This document shows, one piece after another, positions 53,179-61,022 of a stretch of 64,000 nucleotides of DNA. The translations under genes were made by a program, and so were the position numbers. Positions within the stretch are counted from its first letter, which is position 1; every line of letters starts with the position of its first letter. Under the pieces are notes generated by a model. It was not told the origin of the DNA. It saw only the letters and a list, made by a program, of their open reading frames with translations, and made no database searches. The DNA lies in the NCBI RefSeq assembly GCF_003014695.1, contig NZ_PYAS01000003.1, positions 248,001-312,000 of the forward strand. Direction: 5' to 3'. This stretch comes from Dyadobacter jiangsuensis. GTDB lineage: Bacteria; Bacteroidota; Bacteroidia; Cytophagales; Spirosomataceae.

Positions 53179-56075
53179 CCGGGTATCTCAATGGTGTTGA
53201 GCATGTTGATGATCGAGATAACGTCATCACGCAGCGTGTCGGGAATCATTTTCTTTCTGGTAAACGATTGCAAATCAGCGATCATTACATCCCGGTTATA
53301 GATGGTAGTATCGGCATAGGCGCAGTTTTTCTCACTGAAATTTTTGCTGGCCGCGTATTGCCGGTAGTATTTCCTGGCCTCTGCTGCATTGCCGGAAAGC
53401 AGGTAGGCATGTGCCATGTTCACGTAGATGTAATGCAACTGCGATTTGGCAGCGATGCCCACAGCCATGCCTTTTTTGGCATATTCAATCGACTTTTTGA
53501 AATCTCCATCGAAGAGCCGGTACCAGGACGCATTGTTGTAGACGATCGACAGGTAGTGGTTCAGGCAGCGATCATTCGGAAGCCTTTCCCGCATGTCTTC
53601 CAGGAACAGAATGTGGTCGTCACTCGCGTAACGTTTGGATTGCGTGCGTACGAAGGTGAAAAGTGCATTGCGTTCGTCCTCCCGCATTTTCTGGATCTTG
53701 GTTTCGAGTTCAACGCGTGCATCCCAGAACACCTCGTTCAGGCGTCGGTTACCATCGGCGCTTATTTTGCGGGACAGCGCCATCCAGAGGCCATAGTGAT
53801 CTTGCCCCTCCACCTGCCGCGTCAATGCGCTCAATACGCCTTTCAAATGAACGAGCGAGCCCGAGTTTTCGGAGGAGAAGAAATGGCTCGATAGCCGGTC
53901 AATCGACGTGAGGTATTCATTTTCCAGGTAGGTCCACAAATCTTCCTTGGCCCCGATGCTCGAATTTCGTTTCAAATATTCAAGGTCTTCGGCATCCAGC
54001 GGCAGCAGGAAACGCACTTTGGTTTCAGGCAAAAGGCGCGTACTGGGTTCGATCTTTTTGGTACCCGTCCAGAACAACCTCGTAATGCCCATTCGCGTAT
54101 CGGAAATCGCAATCACCGAGTCGTGCGGGAAGCGCCGGAGCGAGTTGTAGCTGTATTCATTGTCGATATCATACAGCGACTGCGTGCTGTCGCTTAAAAT
54201 CCCTTCCGACGTCAGCCTGAACGATTCCCCGATGCGCGTCGTATCGATGATCCTTTTCATGAGCAGCATTTTCCCTTTATCGAAGGAAATTCTGACCAGC
54301 GTGGTATCGTGGCTATTGAGGGTTACGGTGATGCCGTGGTTGTAGCGGTCGCGGGTCCAACGGTGCCTGACCACATTATACCGGTTTTCCAGCGTGCCCA
54401 AACGCTCGTTATACAAACTCACAGTGTTAGGACCGGCGATAATCAGCAGTTTTTTGTCCTTACCAACGTGTGCAAAAGCCATATCCGTAATAGGTTCCAC
54501 ATTGAATATGGAAGCGAAATAGAGGTTTTCGTGTTCGGGATACCTTTTAATTTCGTTAAACATGCCGTCGCCGAAGAAGCCGGAGAGCATACTGTTTTCT
54601 TCGTATTGTTTGTAGAGAATGTATTGCTGAGTTTTCGAACGGGCCAGGTTAATCAGCAGCCGGTAGCGCGTGCTGGTCTCGGAGCTCCACACCGCCAAAA
54701 AGGTCAGTATGGTTAATAGAAACAAGGCACCGGCGCCGTAGCTGAGCGCGTAGATGGTCGTGAGCCGGCGTTTGCTGTCGGCCACGAATTTCCATTCTTC
54801 GGCCGTAGGCTGCTTGCTCAGGGCTACATTTTCCTTAATGTCTTTGGTCGAACGACGGATATCCCGCAAATCGTTGCGGTCGAGGTACGATCTCAGAAAC
54901 CATATTTTATTGGATTGTTCGTATTTCAGGTAGGCATTTTTAATCGTCTTGATGGTGCGGGCGATGTGCGAATTTTCCAGACTGAATTTGTCATAAATGA
55001 TCTTGGCCAGGCTGTCGTGTGCAATTTCATAGATGCTGTCGGTCCCGTTACCACCGTATTTGTCGAGCCGGAGAATGTTTTTGGTAGCCAATGACTTGAC
55101 AATCGCCGTGGCGATATCCAACGGAGCGGCTTGCGAAATAATATCCTCGATCTTTTGCGGGCGCTTGGTACCCTCGTCGGTCACGAAGCAGTAAAGCACG
55201 TCGCGGATCGTGTTGTAATTTACCGATGCATGCACCGCGGATACTTCCGATATCGTACTCTCTATTCTTTCTTCCAGAAATTGTTTGAGGACATTCTGGA
55301 TATTACCCACTTCCGTCAGCAAGCTCGTTTTGAAACTTTTGCGCGCGCCGGGCGCCTTGTGCCAAAGGCGGTCGAGGTAAATTTGAAGGTGCGGCAGTTC
55401 AATCAGGTTATCGTCGATTTTGAGATTTCTGACGATCGCATCGATGGTGGTCTCGTCGGTTTCAATATCGAAATGCTCGCAGGATTTCCGGATCACATTC
55501 TTGATATCGTTGTCGGTCATCCGCTCGACCAGCACGCGCTTGTCGAATAGCTCCGGTACAATGCTCTCGTATTTCTGCAATTGCGCAATGTAGCGCTCGC
55601 GCATGATGAAAATCACCTTGCACGGAATGTCGCCCGCATCGAGTATCCGTCTGAGTTCGTTGAAAAACGTTTCTTGCTCCTCCGTACTTCCTAAAATGAA
55701 TATCTCCTCGAACTGGTCGAAGATCAGGTATATCGGTTTGAAAAAATCGAGGTAAAGCGAGCGGAGGCATTCGAGAATATCGGAATCGAGCGGAAAATCC
55801 TGCTTGTTTTTGAGGTTAATCTCCTTTCTGAGGGAAATGTTGATGTCGTCGTAGCGCCTGACGAATATTTCGAGCCAGTCGGTTTTTTCGAAGCAGTTGG
55901 CGAGCCCGCATTTGATGATACTGGATTTCCCGGTTCCCAACGGACCGTTCACCAGCACGATGTTGGATTCGTGGATGTAGTTGTAAATGATCCTGATTTC
56001 TTCCTCTCTTTCAAAAAATGCGCTGCGTTCGCTTTTCTCGAACGAGTCGAGCAGCTTGAATGGTGAGTGGGTCAT
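53130..56075 (-). CDS. membrane-anchored STAND-type NTPase with C-terminal TPR-like repeats
   Basis: The protein is 981 residues. The novel-STAND (nSTAND1-like) ATPase spans about 15-300: FFEREEEI at the start, Walker A NGPLGTGKSS (K50), Walker B YLIFDQFEE (D120), and a sensor-like arginine in FIMRERYI. A winged-helix-like part follows to about 420. One transmembrane helix (YGAGALFLLTILTFLAVW, about 436-454) leaves a C-terminal half that would be outside, or in the cytoplasm if the topology is inverted. Two TPR-like helix pairs are seen at about 850-930 (SIEYAKKGMAVG and NMAHAYLLSGNAAEARKYY). It starts 6 bases after the CHAT gene and is co-transcribed, so it is the likely sensor or activator of that protease. 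Confidence 0.9.
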   Translation of the reverse strand: MTHSPFKLLDSFEKSERSAFFEREEEIRIIYNYIHESNIVLVNGPLGTGKSSIIKCGLANCFEKTDWLEIFVRRYDDINISLRKEINLKNKQDFPLDSDILECLRSLYLDFFKPIYLIFDQFEEIFILGSTEEQETFFNELRRILDAGDIPCKVIFIMRERYIAQLQKYESIVPELFDKRVLVERMTDNDIKNVIRKSCEHFDIETDETTIDAIVRNLKIDDNLIELPHLQIYLDRLWHKAPGARKSFKTSLLTEVGNIQNVLKQFLEERIESTISEVSAVHASVNYNTIRDVLYCFVTDEGTKRPQKIEDIISQAAPLDIATAIVKSLATKNILRLDKYGGNGTDSIYEIAHDSLAKIIYDKFSLENSHIARTIKTIKNAYLKYEQSNKIWFLRSYLDRNDLRDIRRSTKDIKENVALSKQPTAEEWKFVADSKRRLTTIYALSYGAGALFLLTILTFLAVWSSETSTRYRLLINLARSKTQQYILYKQYEENSMLSGFFGDGMFNEIKRYPEHENLYFASIFNVEPITDMAFAHVGKDKKLLIIAGPNTVSLYNERLGTLENRYNVVRHRWTRDRYNHGITVTLNSHDTTLVRISFDKGKMLLMKRIIDTTRIGESFRLTSEGILSDSTQSLYDIDNEYSYNSLRRFPHDSVIAISDTRMGITRLFWTGTKKIEPSTRLLPETKVRFLLPLDAEDLEYLKRNSSIGAKEDLWTYLENEYLTSIDRLSSHFFSSENSGSLVHLKGVLSALTRQVEGQDHYGLWMALSRKISADGNRRLNEVFWDARVELETKIQKMREDERNALFTFVRTQSKRYASDDHILFLEDMRERLPNDRCLNHYLSIVYNNASWYRLFDGDFKKSIEYAKKGMAVGIAAKSQLHYIYVNMAHAYLLSGNAAEARKYYRQYAASKNFSEKNCAYADTTIYNRDVMIADLQSFTRKKMIPDTLRDDVISIINMLNTIEIPGYKSLASALTDSSMTK

Positions 56076-56081
56076 GGTCTG

Positions 56082-57914
56082 TCAGGATTTGAAATAGGAG
56101 ATAAAACCTTCCACGCTCTGAAGAATATCCGGCCCGATCGTTTCCAGCTCCTCCTGCGATATTTTCAGGTCGGTTTTGGTCTTTAAAAAGCTGGGCAATG
56201 CCGGGATTTGCAGACGGTCTTTTTTTTCGTTGATATTCTTGATGAAATTGTAGGTGCAGGTAGTGGCGGTAGCTTTATTATCATAATTATAAAAGAAGTA
56301 AATCTTGGAAAGCTTTTCGCTGATCAATGCATTCATGTCGATCACGAATGGGTACAGATTAAATGCGGAGAGTTTCTTGTCTTCGATTTTATAAATCACG
56401 ACCGAGTTGGAGTCTGTGAAATTCTCGAAATCCTCCATTTTGTCGGTAAACCCTACGAGCACATAATCCAGCTTCACCATCTTGTGCTGGTACACAGCCG
56501 GTTGGTTCTTCTTTTTATTAATGTAAATATTCTTGATCGTCGCAAACTTGTAGCGCGCACAGAAACCGAGCTCTTTAAACATAATGCAAAGGCTGGCTTC
56601 CGCTTTCTGGCAATCCTCACGGCACTCGCGGTCGTCGAGCTCTTCCATGATGGCCAGGTCCCGGTATTTACTTTTAATGCGTGTGATATTCAGGTAAGCT
56701 CCGAAAAATTCGCTGTCACGCTCATCCATAAGGTCGGCCAGGTGCGACATTTCGCTTACAAACAACGGCACGTCGTGGGCTTTCAACTTGTCGTGTATGA
56801 GCCGCACAAGCGGAATTACGTCGTAGGCTTGCCTGTCCTGGTGATCGAGCAGGAAGAATGCGCTGATTTGCTCTTTGAGCCGGTCTTCCAGAACCGGCAC
56901 CTTGCCCTGCACCAGCGCTTCCCAAAGTTGGGAGAACATAATAAACAGCAGCAGGTCGGCCATCACCGAGTAGGTGTTGATCAAAAACCGCAGGCGTTCG
57001 CTGGCCAGGGGCTCGTCTTCGGTCACGAGCAATTTGCGAACCTGTTCCGCGATAGGCGAGGGCAGGCTGTTGATGATCGCGTTTTTGACCTCCCGGACAT
57101 CGAACCTCTTCGGGTCCCATTGTTCACCGTACTTTTTTTCCAGGTCTTCGAACATCGGAAGCTCATCGCTGAACGTCATCAGTACATTGTAGAGCGAAGC
57201 GAGAATCGCGTCCTCGGATGTATTGAAATTGGAGTCGATCTGGCTTTTGATATGCAGTTCGTAGAAGCTCTTTTCCGATAACCGGTGGCCGGCGGCGTCC
57301 GGGTGGTTTTTGTGGAGATAAAGCCCCCACACAGGTCCAGTATTCGGTGCTTTGATTGTTCTTGCAATGCCGCGGTCCTGATGTTCTTCGGTAGTCAATG
57401 TCGCATTGTTTTTGGCGGTAACTACCTCTGTTGCCAGTTTGAAAGCTTCGTCGATCGAATACCCGCCGGCCAGTTTCTGGTAAAAATCTTCGGCGAAGCG
57501 GGTGGCGGTGTCGTCGCCGATATCGACGCTGGTCGCGATGACGGCGCGCACACCGGCATCGAGGAGCTGGTTTACCTGTTCTTGGGTAGAGCATCCGTTA
57601 AGAAAGACAAGTTGCAGGTTCTTTTGCAGACGGATCGATTGGAGCAACCCTGCCCCGTATACGGTGGCGTCCTCCATCAGCAGCTGGCTGCCGCTGGCGT
57701 GCCCTGCATAATGGATTATTTCAACCTGCGGCTGGTACAGCAGCAAGCGGTCGCGCAGCTTTTTGATCGTCCTGGGGTCGGTATCCAGCAGCAGATGGCC
57801 CTTCCCCTGCCGCTCACGCAAAGCATCCGAAATGGCTTCTTTTTCCTTTTCGAGCTGAGAGAGGTATGCGTCACCGGAATTTGAAAACGCGCAGAGTATA
57901 ACAGGAGGTCGCAT
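56082..57914 (-). CDS. CHAT-domain caspase-like protease
   Basis: The protein is 610 residues. The N-terminal CHAT domain (about 5-210) has the dyad H72 (IHYAGHASG) and C108 (LNGCSTQ), followed by the family's RAVIATSVDIGDDTATRFAEDFY segment (split around residues 122-146). The remaining 400 residues are mostly helical and have no domain I recognise; they may be the substrate-binding or oligomerisation part. CHAT proteases are caspase relatives usually tied to TPR or STAND partners, as is the case here with the gene 6 bases downstream. It is divergent from the DUF1345 gene at 58094, with a 179-base gap that contains the palindrome at 57972-57987. Confidence 0.92.
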   Translation of the reverse strand: MRPPVILCAFSNSGDAYLSQLEKEKEAISDALRERQGKGHLLLDTDPRTIKKLRDRLLLYQPQVEIIHYAGHASGSQLLMEDATVYGAGLLQSIRLQKNLQLVFLNGCSTQEQVNQLLDAGVRAVIATSVDIGDDTATRFAEDFYQKLAGGYSIDEAFKLATEVVTAKNNATLTTEEHQDRGIARTIKAPNTGPVWGLYLHKNHPDAAGHRLSEKSFYELHIKSQIDSNFNTSEDAILASLYNVLMTFSDELPMFEDLEKKYGEQWDPKRFDVREVKNAIINSLPSPIAEQVRKLLVTEDEPLASERLRFLINTYSVMADLLLFIMFSQLWEALVQGKVPVLEDRLKEQISAFFLLDHQDRQAYDVIPLVRLIHDKLKAHDVPLFVSEMSHLADLMDERDSEFFGAYLNITRIKSKYRDLAIMEELDDRECREDCQKAEASLCIMFKELGFCARYKFATIKNIYINKKKNQPAVYQHKMVKLDYVLVGFTDKMEDFENFTDSNSVVIYKIEDKKLSAFNLYPFVIDMNALISEKLSKIYFFYNYDNKATATTCTYNFIKNINEKKDRLQIPALPSFLKTKTDLKISQEELETIGPDILQSVEGFISYFKS

Positions 57915-57971
57915 TGATCGGGAAGGATTTAGGCTTATCAGCTACAAAACTATAAGGTAAATAACAATACC

Positions 57972-57987
57972 AAAGTAGTTCTACTTT
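57972..57987. promoter_or_regulatory. palindrome upstream of the CHAT gene
   Basis: AAAGTAG (57972-57978) and CTACTTT (57981-57987) are perfect inverted arms around TT. It lies 58 bases upstream of the CHAT start codon (57914), in a promoter-like position, and is a candidate operator for the CHAT-STAND operon. Confidence 0.35.
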
Positions 57988-58093
57988 TTCTGGGAAATGT
58001 TATTAAGCGGTTTTGGCCTTCCTTGCGTATTTTGAGCAATTTTGTTGACAATAAATTATATTTCCCTTTTTGAAAAAGCATTCCCGACAATCT

Positions 58094-58783
58094 ATGCGAG
58101 TCATTACATTCATTAACCGGCTGGATGCCCATCATAAGCTGGGTATCGCGTTGCTGGTTGGTTCGCTGGCTGTGGTGCTGACCAGTTCTGTTGTAGAAAA
58201 ACCCGTCAACTGGATGATCGGCTGGCTGGCGTACGGTGCGGTACATCTGGGCCTGGCCTGGGTAACCATTCTCAGCTCGCACCCGGCGGAGGTGAGGCGG
58301 GAGGTGGATGGTCAGGATTCGAGTCGTGTCGTGATTTTCCTCTTTGTCGTGGTCGCCTCGTTTGTGAGTCTTTTTGCCATATTATACTTGCTTTACGCCG
58401 CAGGCAAAACGGCCTCATGGTCGGAGCTGACCCTCCATTTTGTCCTTTCGTTCTCCTGCATTGTTTGCTCGTGGATTCTGGTTCACACCATATTCACGTT
58501 GCGCTACGCTCACCTCTACTACCGCACCTCCAAAGATGAGCGCGACGGGAAGAAGCAGCAAAAGAAAGGGCTGGACTTCCCCGGCGATACAGAACCCGAT
58601 TACCTCGATTTTACCTACTTCTCGTTTGTGATCGGGATGACCTTTCAGGTCTCTGATGTGACCATTTCTTCCAGGGAAATCCGAAGGCTCGCGCTCGTTC
58701 ACGCCCTCTTGTCTTTCGTGTTTAATACACTCCTGGTAGCTCTGACCATTAATGTGGTGTCCGGATTGATCCAAAACAGATAA
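58094..58783 (+). CDS. DUF1345-family membrane protein
   Basis: From the ATG at 58094 the protein has 229 residues and about five membrane helices (at about 15-35, 40-60, 80-105, 113-135 and 200-222). The segment YLDFTYFSFVIGMTFQVSDV and IRRLALVHALLSFVFNT near residues 165-210 is the hallmark of DUF1345, an integral membrane family of unknown function. An earlier TTG at 58070 is possible but less likely. A strong bidirectional hairpin follows it. It seems unrelated to the caspase cluster and marks its right border. Confidence 0.88.
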   Translation: MRVITFINRLDAHHKLGIALLVGSLAVVLTSSVVEKPVNWMIGWLAYGAVHLGLAWVTILSSHPAEVRREVDGQDSSRVVIFLFVVVASFVSLFAILYLLYAAGKTASWSELTLHFVLSFSCIVCSWILVHTIFTLRYAHLYYRTSKDERDGKKQQKKGLDFPGDTEPDYLDFTYFSFVIGMTFQVSDVTISSREIRRLALVHALLSFVFNTLLVALTINVVSGLIQNR

Positions 58784-58809
58784 TGAACGCCGCCCGGAGG
58801 CTACTGTTA

Positions 58810-58843
58810 AAAAGGAGTCACTCTGTAAAGAATGACTCCTTTT
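58810..58843. terminator. bidirectional rho-independent terminator
   Basis: AAAAGGAGTCA (58810-58820) and TGACTCCTTTT (58833-58843) are perfect 11-base complements with a 12-base loop. It lies between the convergent DUF1345 and dipeptidase genes, and its A-tract and T-tract flanks allow use in both directions. Confidence 0.85.
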
Positions 58844-58851
58844 CACTTGCA

Positions 58852-60123
58852 TTATTTCCCCTCAGTAACCTGTCTGATTACCCGGAGCCAGTTAAGGCCC
58901 AGGATCTTTTTGATTCGCTGATCGCTGTAACCCAGCTTTTGCATGGCGATGGTTATCTGCGGATAATCACTGATGTCCTTGATCTCCCGGGGCAGCTCGG
59001 GGCCGCCGTCCAGATCGGAACCGAGGGCAATATGGTCTTCGCCAACGAGGTTTACGCCATAGTCGATCACCCTGGCTAGCTGGTCTACATGCATCCAGTA
59101 TTCGTCGGGAATGGTACCATTGTAAGTGAATGGCAGCTCGCGTGCGAACTCCTTATCGACGTCCTCAATGGTTTGCGTCGTAACCTGGGAGCTCAGGATT
59201 CGCGGTGTTTTAGGCTGCGGGCTCGGCTGCACCTTAACCGGGTTGTTCGATTTCTGCCACGCCCAGTATTTCGGATTATTGAACAGGCTGCCGAAATGCA
59301 CCCCGATTACACCGCCTTTTGTGGCAATGGCTTTGGCCGCTTCGTCGGAAATACAGCGGGGATGGTCCACTATTTTGTAAAAACCACCGTGACTGTAAAT
59401 CACCGGGTGACGGCTGGCCGCTACCGATTGCAGGATGGCGTCGTTGGATGCATGGGCCACGTTGATCACCATGCCAAGATTGTTCATTTCCCTGATCACG
59501 GCTTTCCCGTGATCGTTAATGCCTCCCCAGGTGTACACGTCATTACACGCATCGATGAATGCATTGGTGGTACTGTGCGCGGTGAGCTGCATCGAACGCA
59601 AGCCGAGCTTGTAGAGCGCACGCAGCAGGTCGAGATCGCCGTACAGGTCATAACCGCCTTCCAGATCCAGAAAAGCGGCCATTTTACCTTTTTTATTGAT
59701 GCGTTCGATGTCCGAGGCGGTCAATGCCAGCTCTATTACCGCATTGTTCTTTTTGATCTGATCCAATGCCAGGTTCACTACCCTGAACGTATTCTTGGTT
59801 TCGAACCTGCCTGGGTAATAGTTTTCAGGCGTGTAAACGGAGAAAAACATCGCGTCGAGCCCACCTTCTTTGGCTCTTGGCAGGTCGACGGTCCCATCCG
59901 GGTACCGCTGACCGATGTCGGTTTTCAGTATGAGCTCGCGGCTCATGACATGCGTATGCCCATCCATGACGAATGCGCTGCGGTGCAGGTCGGGCATGGG
60001 TTTCGGGGAGGTCACCGGGTTACTATTTTCGCTACCGGGAACGGGTAGCATTGATTTTATGGGAAAAACATTGCCGGCCGTCGGCAAAAGGGTCAAGGTC
60101 TTAATAACGTCTCTGCGTCTCAT
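58852..60123 (-). CDS. M19-family membrane dipeptidase (renal-dipeptidase type)
   Basis: The ATG at 60123 gives 423 residues with a Tat-like leader (MRRRDVIKTLTLLPTAG); an upstream start at 60183 would be blocked by the toxin gene end. The M19 metal site is visible: DGHTHV near residue 55, FLDLEGG near 150 holding the bridging Glu, and later His residues in TAHSTTNAF and YSHGGFYKIVDHPR. The C-terminal part has DHIALGSDLDG. The family hydrolyses dipeptides, including D-amino-acid-containing ones. The toxin gene upstream on the same strand is 59 bases away, and the terminator at 58810-58843 is downstream. Confidence 0.9.
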   Translation of the reverse strand: MRRRDVIKTLTLLPTAGNVFPIKSMLPVPGSENSNPVTSPKPMPDLHRSAFVMDGHTHVMSRELILKTDIGQRYPDGTVDLPRAKEGGLDAMFFSVYTPENYYPGRFETKNTFRVVNLALDQIKKNNAVIELALTASDIERINKKGKMAAFLDLEGGYDLYGDLDLLRALYKLGLRSMQLTAHSTTNAFIDACNDVYTWGGINDHGKAVIREMNNLGMVINVAHASNDAILQSVAASRHPVIYSHGGFYKIVDHPRCISDEAAKAIATKGGVIGVHFGSLFNNPKYWAWQKSNNPVKVQPSPQPKTPRILSSQVTTQTIEDVDKEFARELPFTYNGTIPDEYWMHVDQLARVIDYGVNLVGEDHIALGSDLDGGPELPREIKDISDYPQITIAMQKLGYSDQRIKKILGLNWLRVIRQVTEGK

Positions 60124-60182
60124 TTGATGTCGTTTTCGTCTTCTCAGGGTCGAATTGCAAGAAAGTACAAAAACATCATGCA

Positions 60183-60458
60183 CTATTTATCGTCGTAATG
60201 ACCTCTGGATGAAATAATGTCTACTGTGACGGTATGGTCGTCAACTGAATACAGGAGTCTATGCTTATCGGTTATCTTCCTTGCATACAATCCTGCGAGG
60301 TTATGCTTTTTGAGTTGCGGTTTTCCACGTCCTGTTTTAGGATGCTCCGCAAGTTCTTCTATTAACAGTTTTGCTTTTTTATACGCCTGTGGTTCAGATC
60401 TTTTCAGGAACTGCAAATCTTCTTTTGCTTTGTCTGAAAAAACGATGGTGTATATCAC
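60183..60458 (-). CDS. Txe/YoeB-family mRNA-interfering toxin
   Basis: The protein is 91 residues. It matches the YoeB/Txe group: MIYTIVFSDKAKEDLQFLKR, GRGKPQLKKHNLAGLYARKI and the C-terminal SSRGHYDDK, which carries the catalytic His-Tyr end. YoeB toxins cut mRNA on the ribosome. The start codon overlaps the antitoxin stop by 4 bases (ATGA), the standard coupling in this family, with antitoxin first. Confidence 0.93.
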   Translation of the reverse strand: MIYTIVFSDKAKEDLQFLKRSEPQAYKKAKLLIEELAEHPKTGRGKPQLKKHNLAGLYARKITDKHRLLYSVDDHTVTVDIISSRGHYDDK

Positions 60459-60715
60459 AGATTTTCAAAAAATGCGTCAAGTTCTTCTTTAGTCTTGATT
60501 ACGGTGGACTTGCCTTCCCGGATCTCTTGCTGCGCATCTTTTATGCGTTGGATCATTTCAGGGGAGAAATAGAGATCATCTTCGGAGACAGGGGTAAGCA
60601 CATAAGTTTGCTTGCGCCCTCTTCTGATGACTATTTTCTCTCCTTTGTCGGCCATCTCAAAGAAGTCTTTTTGCCTTTCCCTGAACTGCCTGCTAGTCGT
60701 TTCTATGATTGCCAT
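60455..60715 (-). CDS. Phd/YefM-family antitoxin
   Basis: The ATG at 60715 gives 86 residues, starting MAIIETTSRQFRERQKDFF, the DNA-binding N-terminus of YefM-type antitoxins. The C-terminal tail (SPEMIQRIKDAQQEIREGK) is the helical toxin-binding part. A GTG at 60736 is in frame but lies inside the palindrome at 60717-60736, so it is unlikely. It forms one operon with the toxin and should repress it. Confidence 0.88.
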   Translation of the reverse strand: MAIIETTSRQFRERQKDFFEMADKGEKIVIRRGRKQTYVLTPVSEDDLYFSPEMIQRIKDAQQEIREGKSTVIKTKEELDAFFENL

Positions 60716-60716
60716 T

Positions 60717-60736
60717 GTGTACTTTTTTTGGTACAC
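60717..60736 (-). promoter_or_regulatory. operator-like palindrome before the antitoxin gene
   Basis: GTGTAC (60717-60722) and GTACAC (60731-60736) are inverted copies around an 8-base T-rich spacer, immediately before the antitoxin ATG. YefM/YoeB operators contain TGTACA-type inverted repeats at this position, so this is probably the autoregulatory site. Confidence 0.65.
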
Positions 60737-60799
60737 AAATATAAGTTTTTATGGTTGATTTATTTGGATAATGAGCGACCATATTCTTAAAGTACAAAT

Positions 60800-60975
60800 C
60801 GCGTAGCGATGTAACATCGGTAGCAACAATAGGCCACGCGTTGTAAAAATCCCGTCAGGGATGCAACAGCAAAGTATTAGCGCTAGCCATATGCCCGGTT
60901 GTTACATGCCCAGGGGCATTTCAAAGCATCTAAAACATGCATTTGCTACCGATGTTACATGCCTGACGGCATTTT
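60800..60975. repeat. REP-like inverted-repeat element
   Basis: A perfect 18-base pair of arms, ATGTAACATCGGTAGCAA (60809-60826) and its complement (60943-60960), encloses about 116 bases. Inside or next to the arms are four copies of a weaker motif around CCGTCAGG(G/C)ATG (near 60852 and 60960, and a variant near 60906). It contains no gene. The structure resembles REP elements tied to RAYT transposases, but no such transposase is in the window. Confidence 0.6.
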
Positions 60976-61022
60976 TATTCGATCATTCCCCGTTCCACGG
61001 CGGATCATTCAATCATCCCAAA

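Noticed and set aside
56208..57281. Plus-strand open frame opposite the CHAT gene
   Set aside because: Shadow frame; the minus-strand frame carries the CHAT His and Cys motifs.
59089..60048. Plus-strand open frame opposite the dipeptidase gene
   Set aside because: Shadow frame; the M19 motifs are on the minus strand.
60371..60790. Plus-strand open frame across the toxin-antitoxin genes
   Set aside because: Antisense to the toxin-antitoxin pair, which has family motifs and the usual 4-base overlap.
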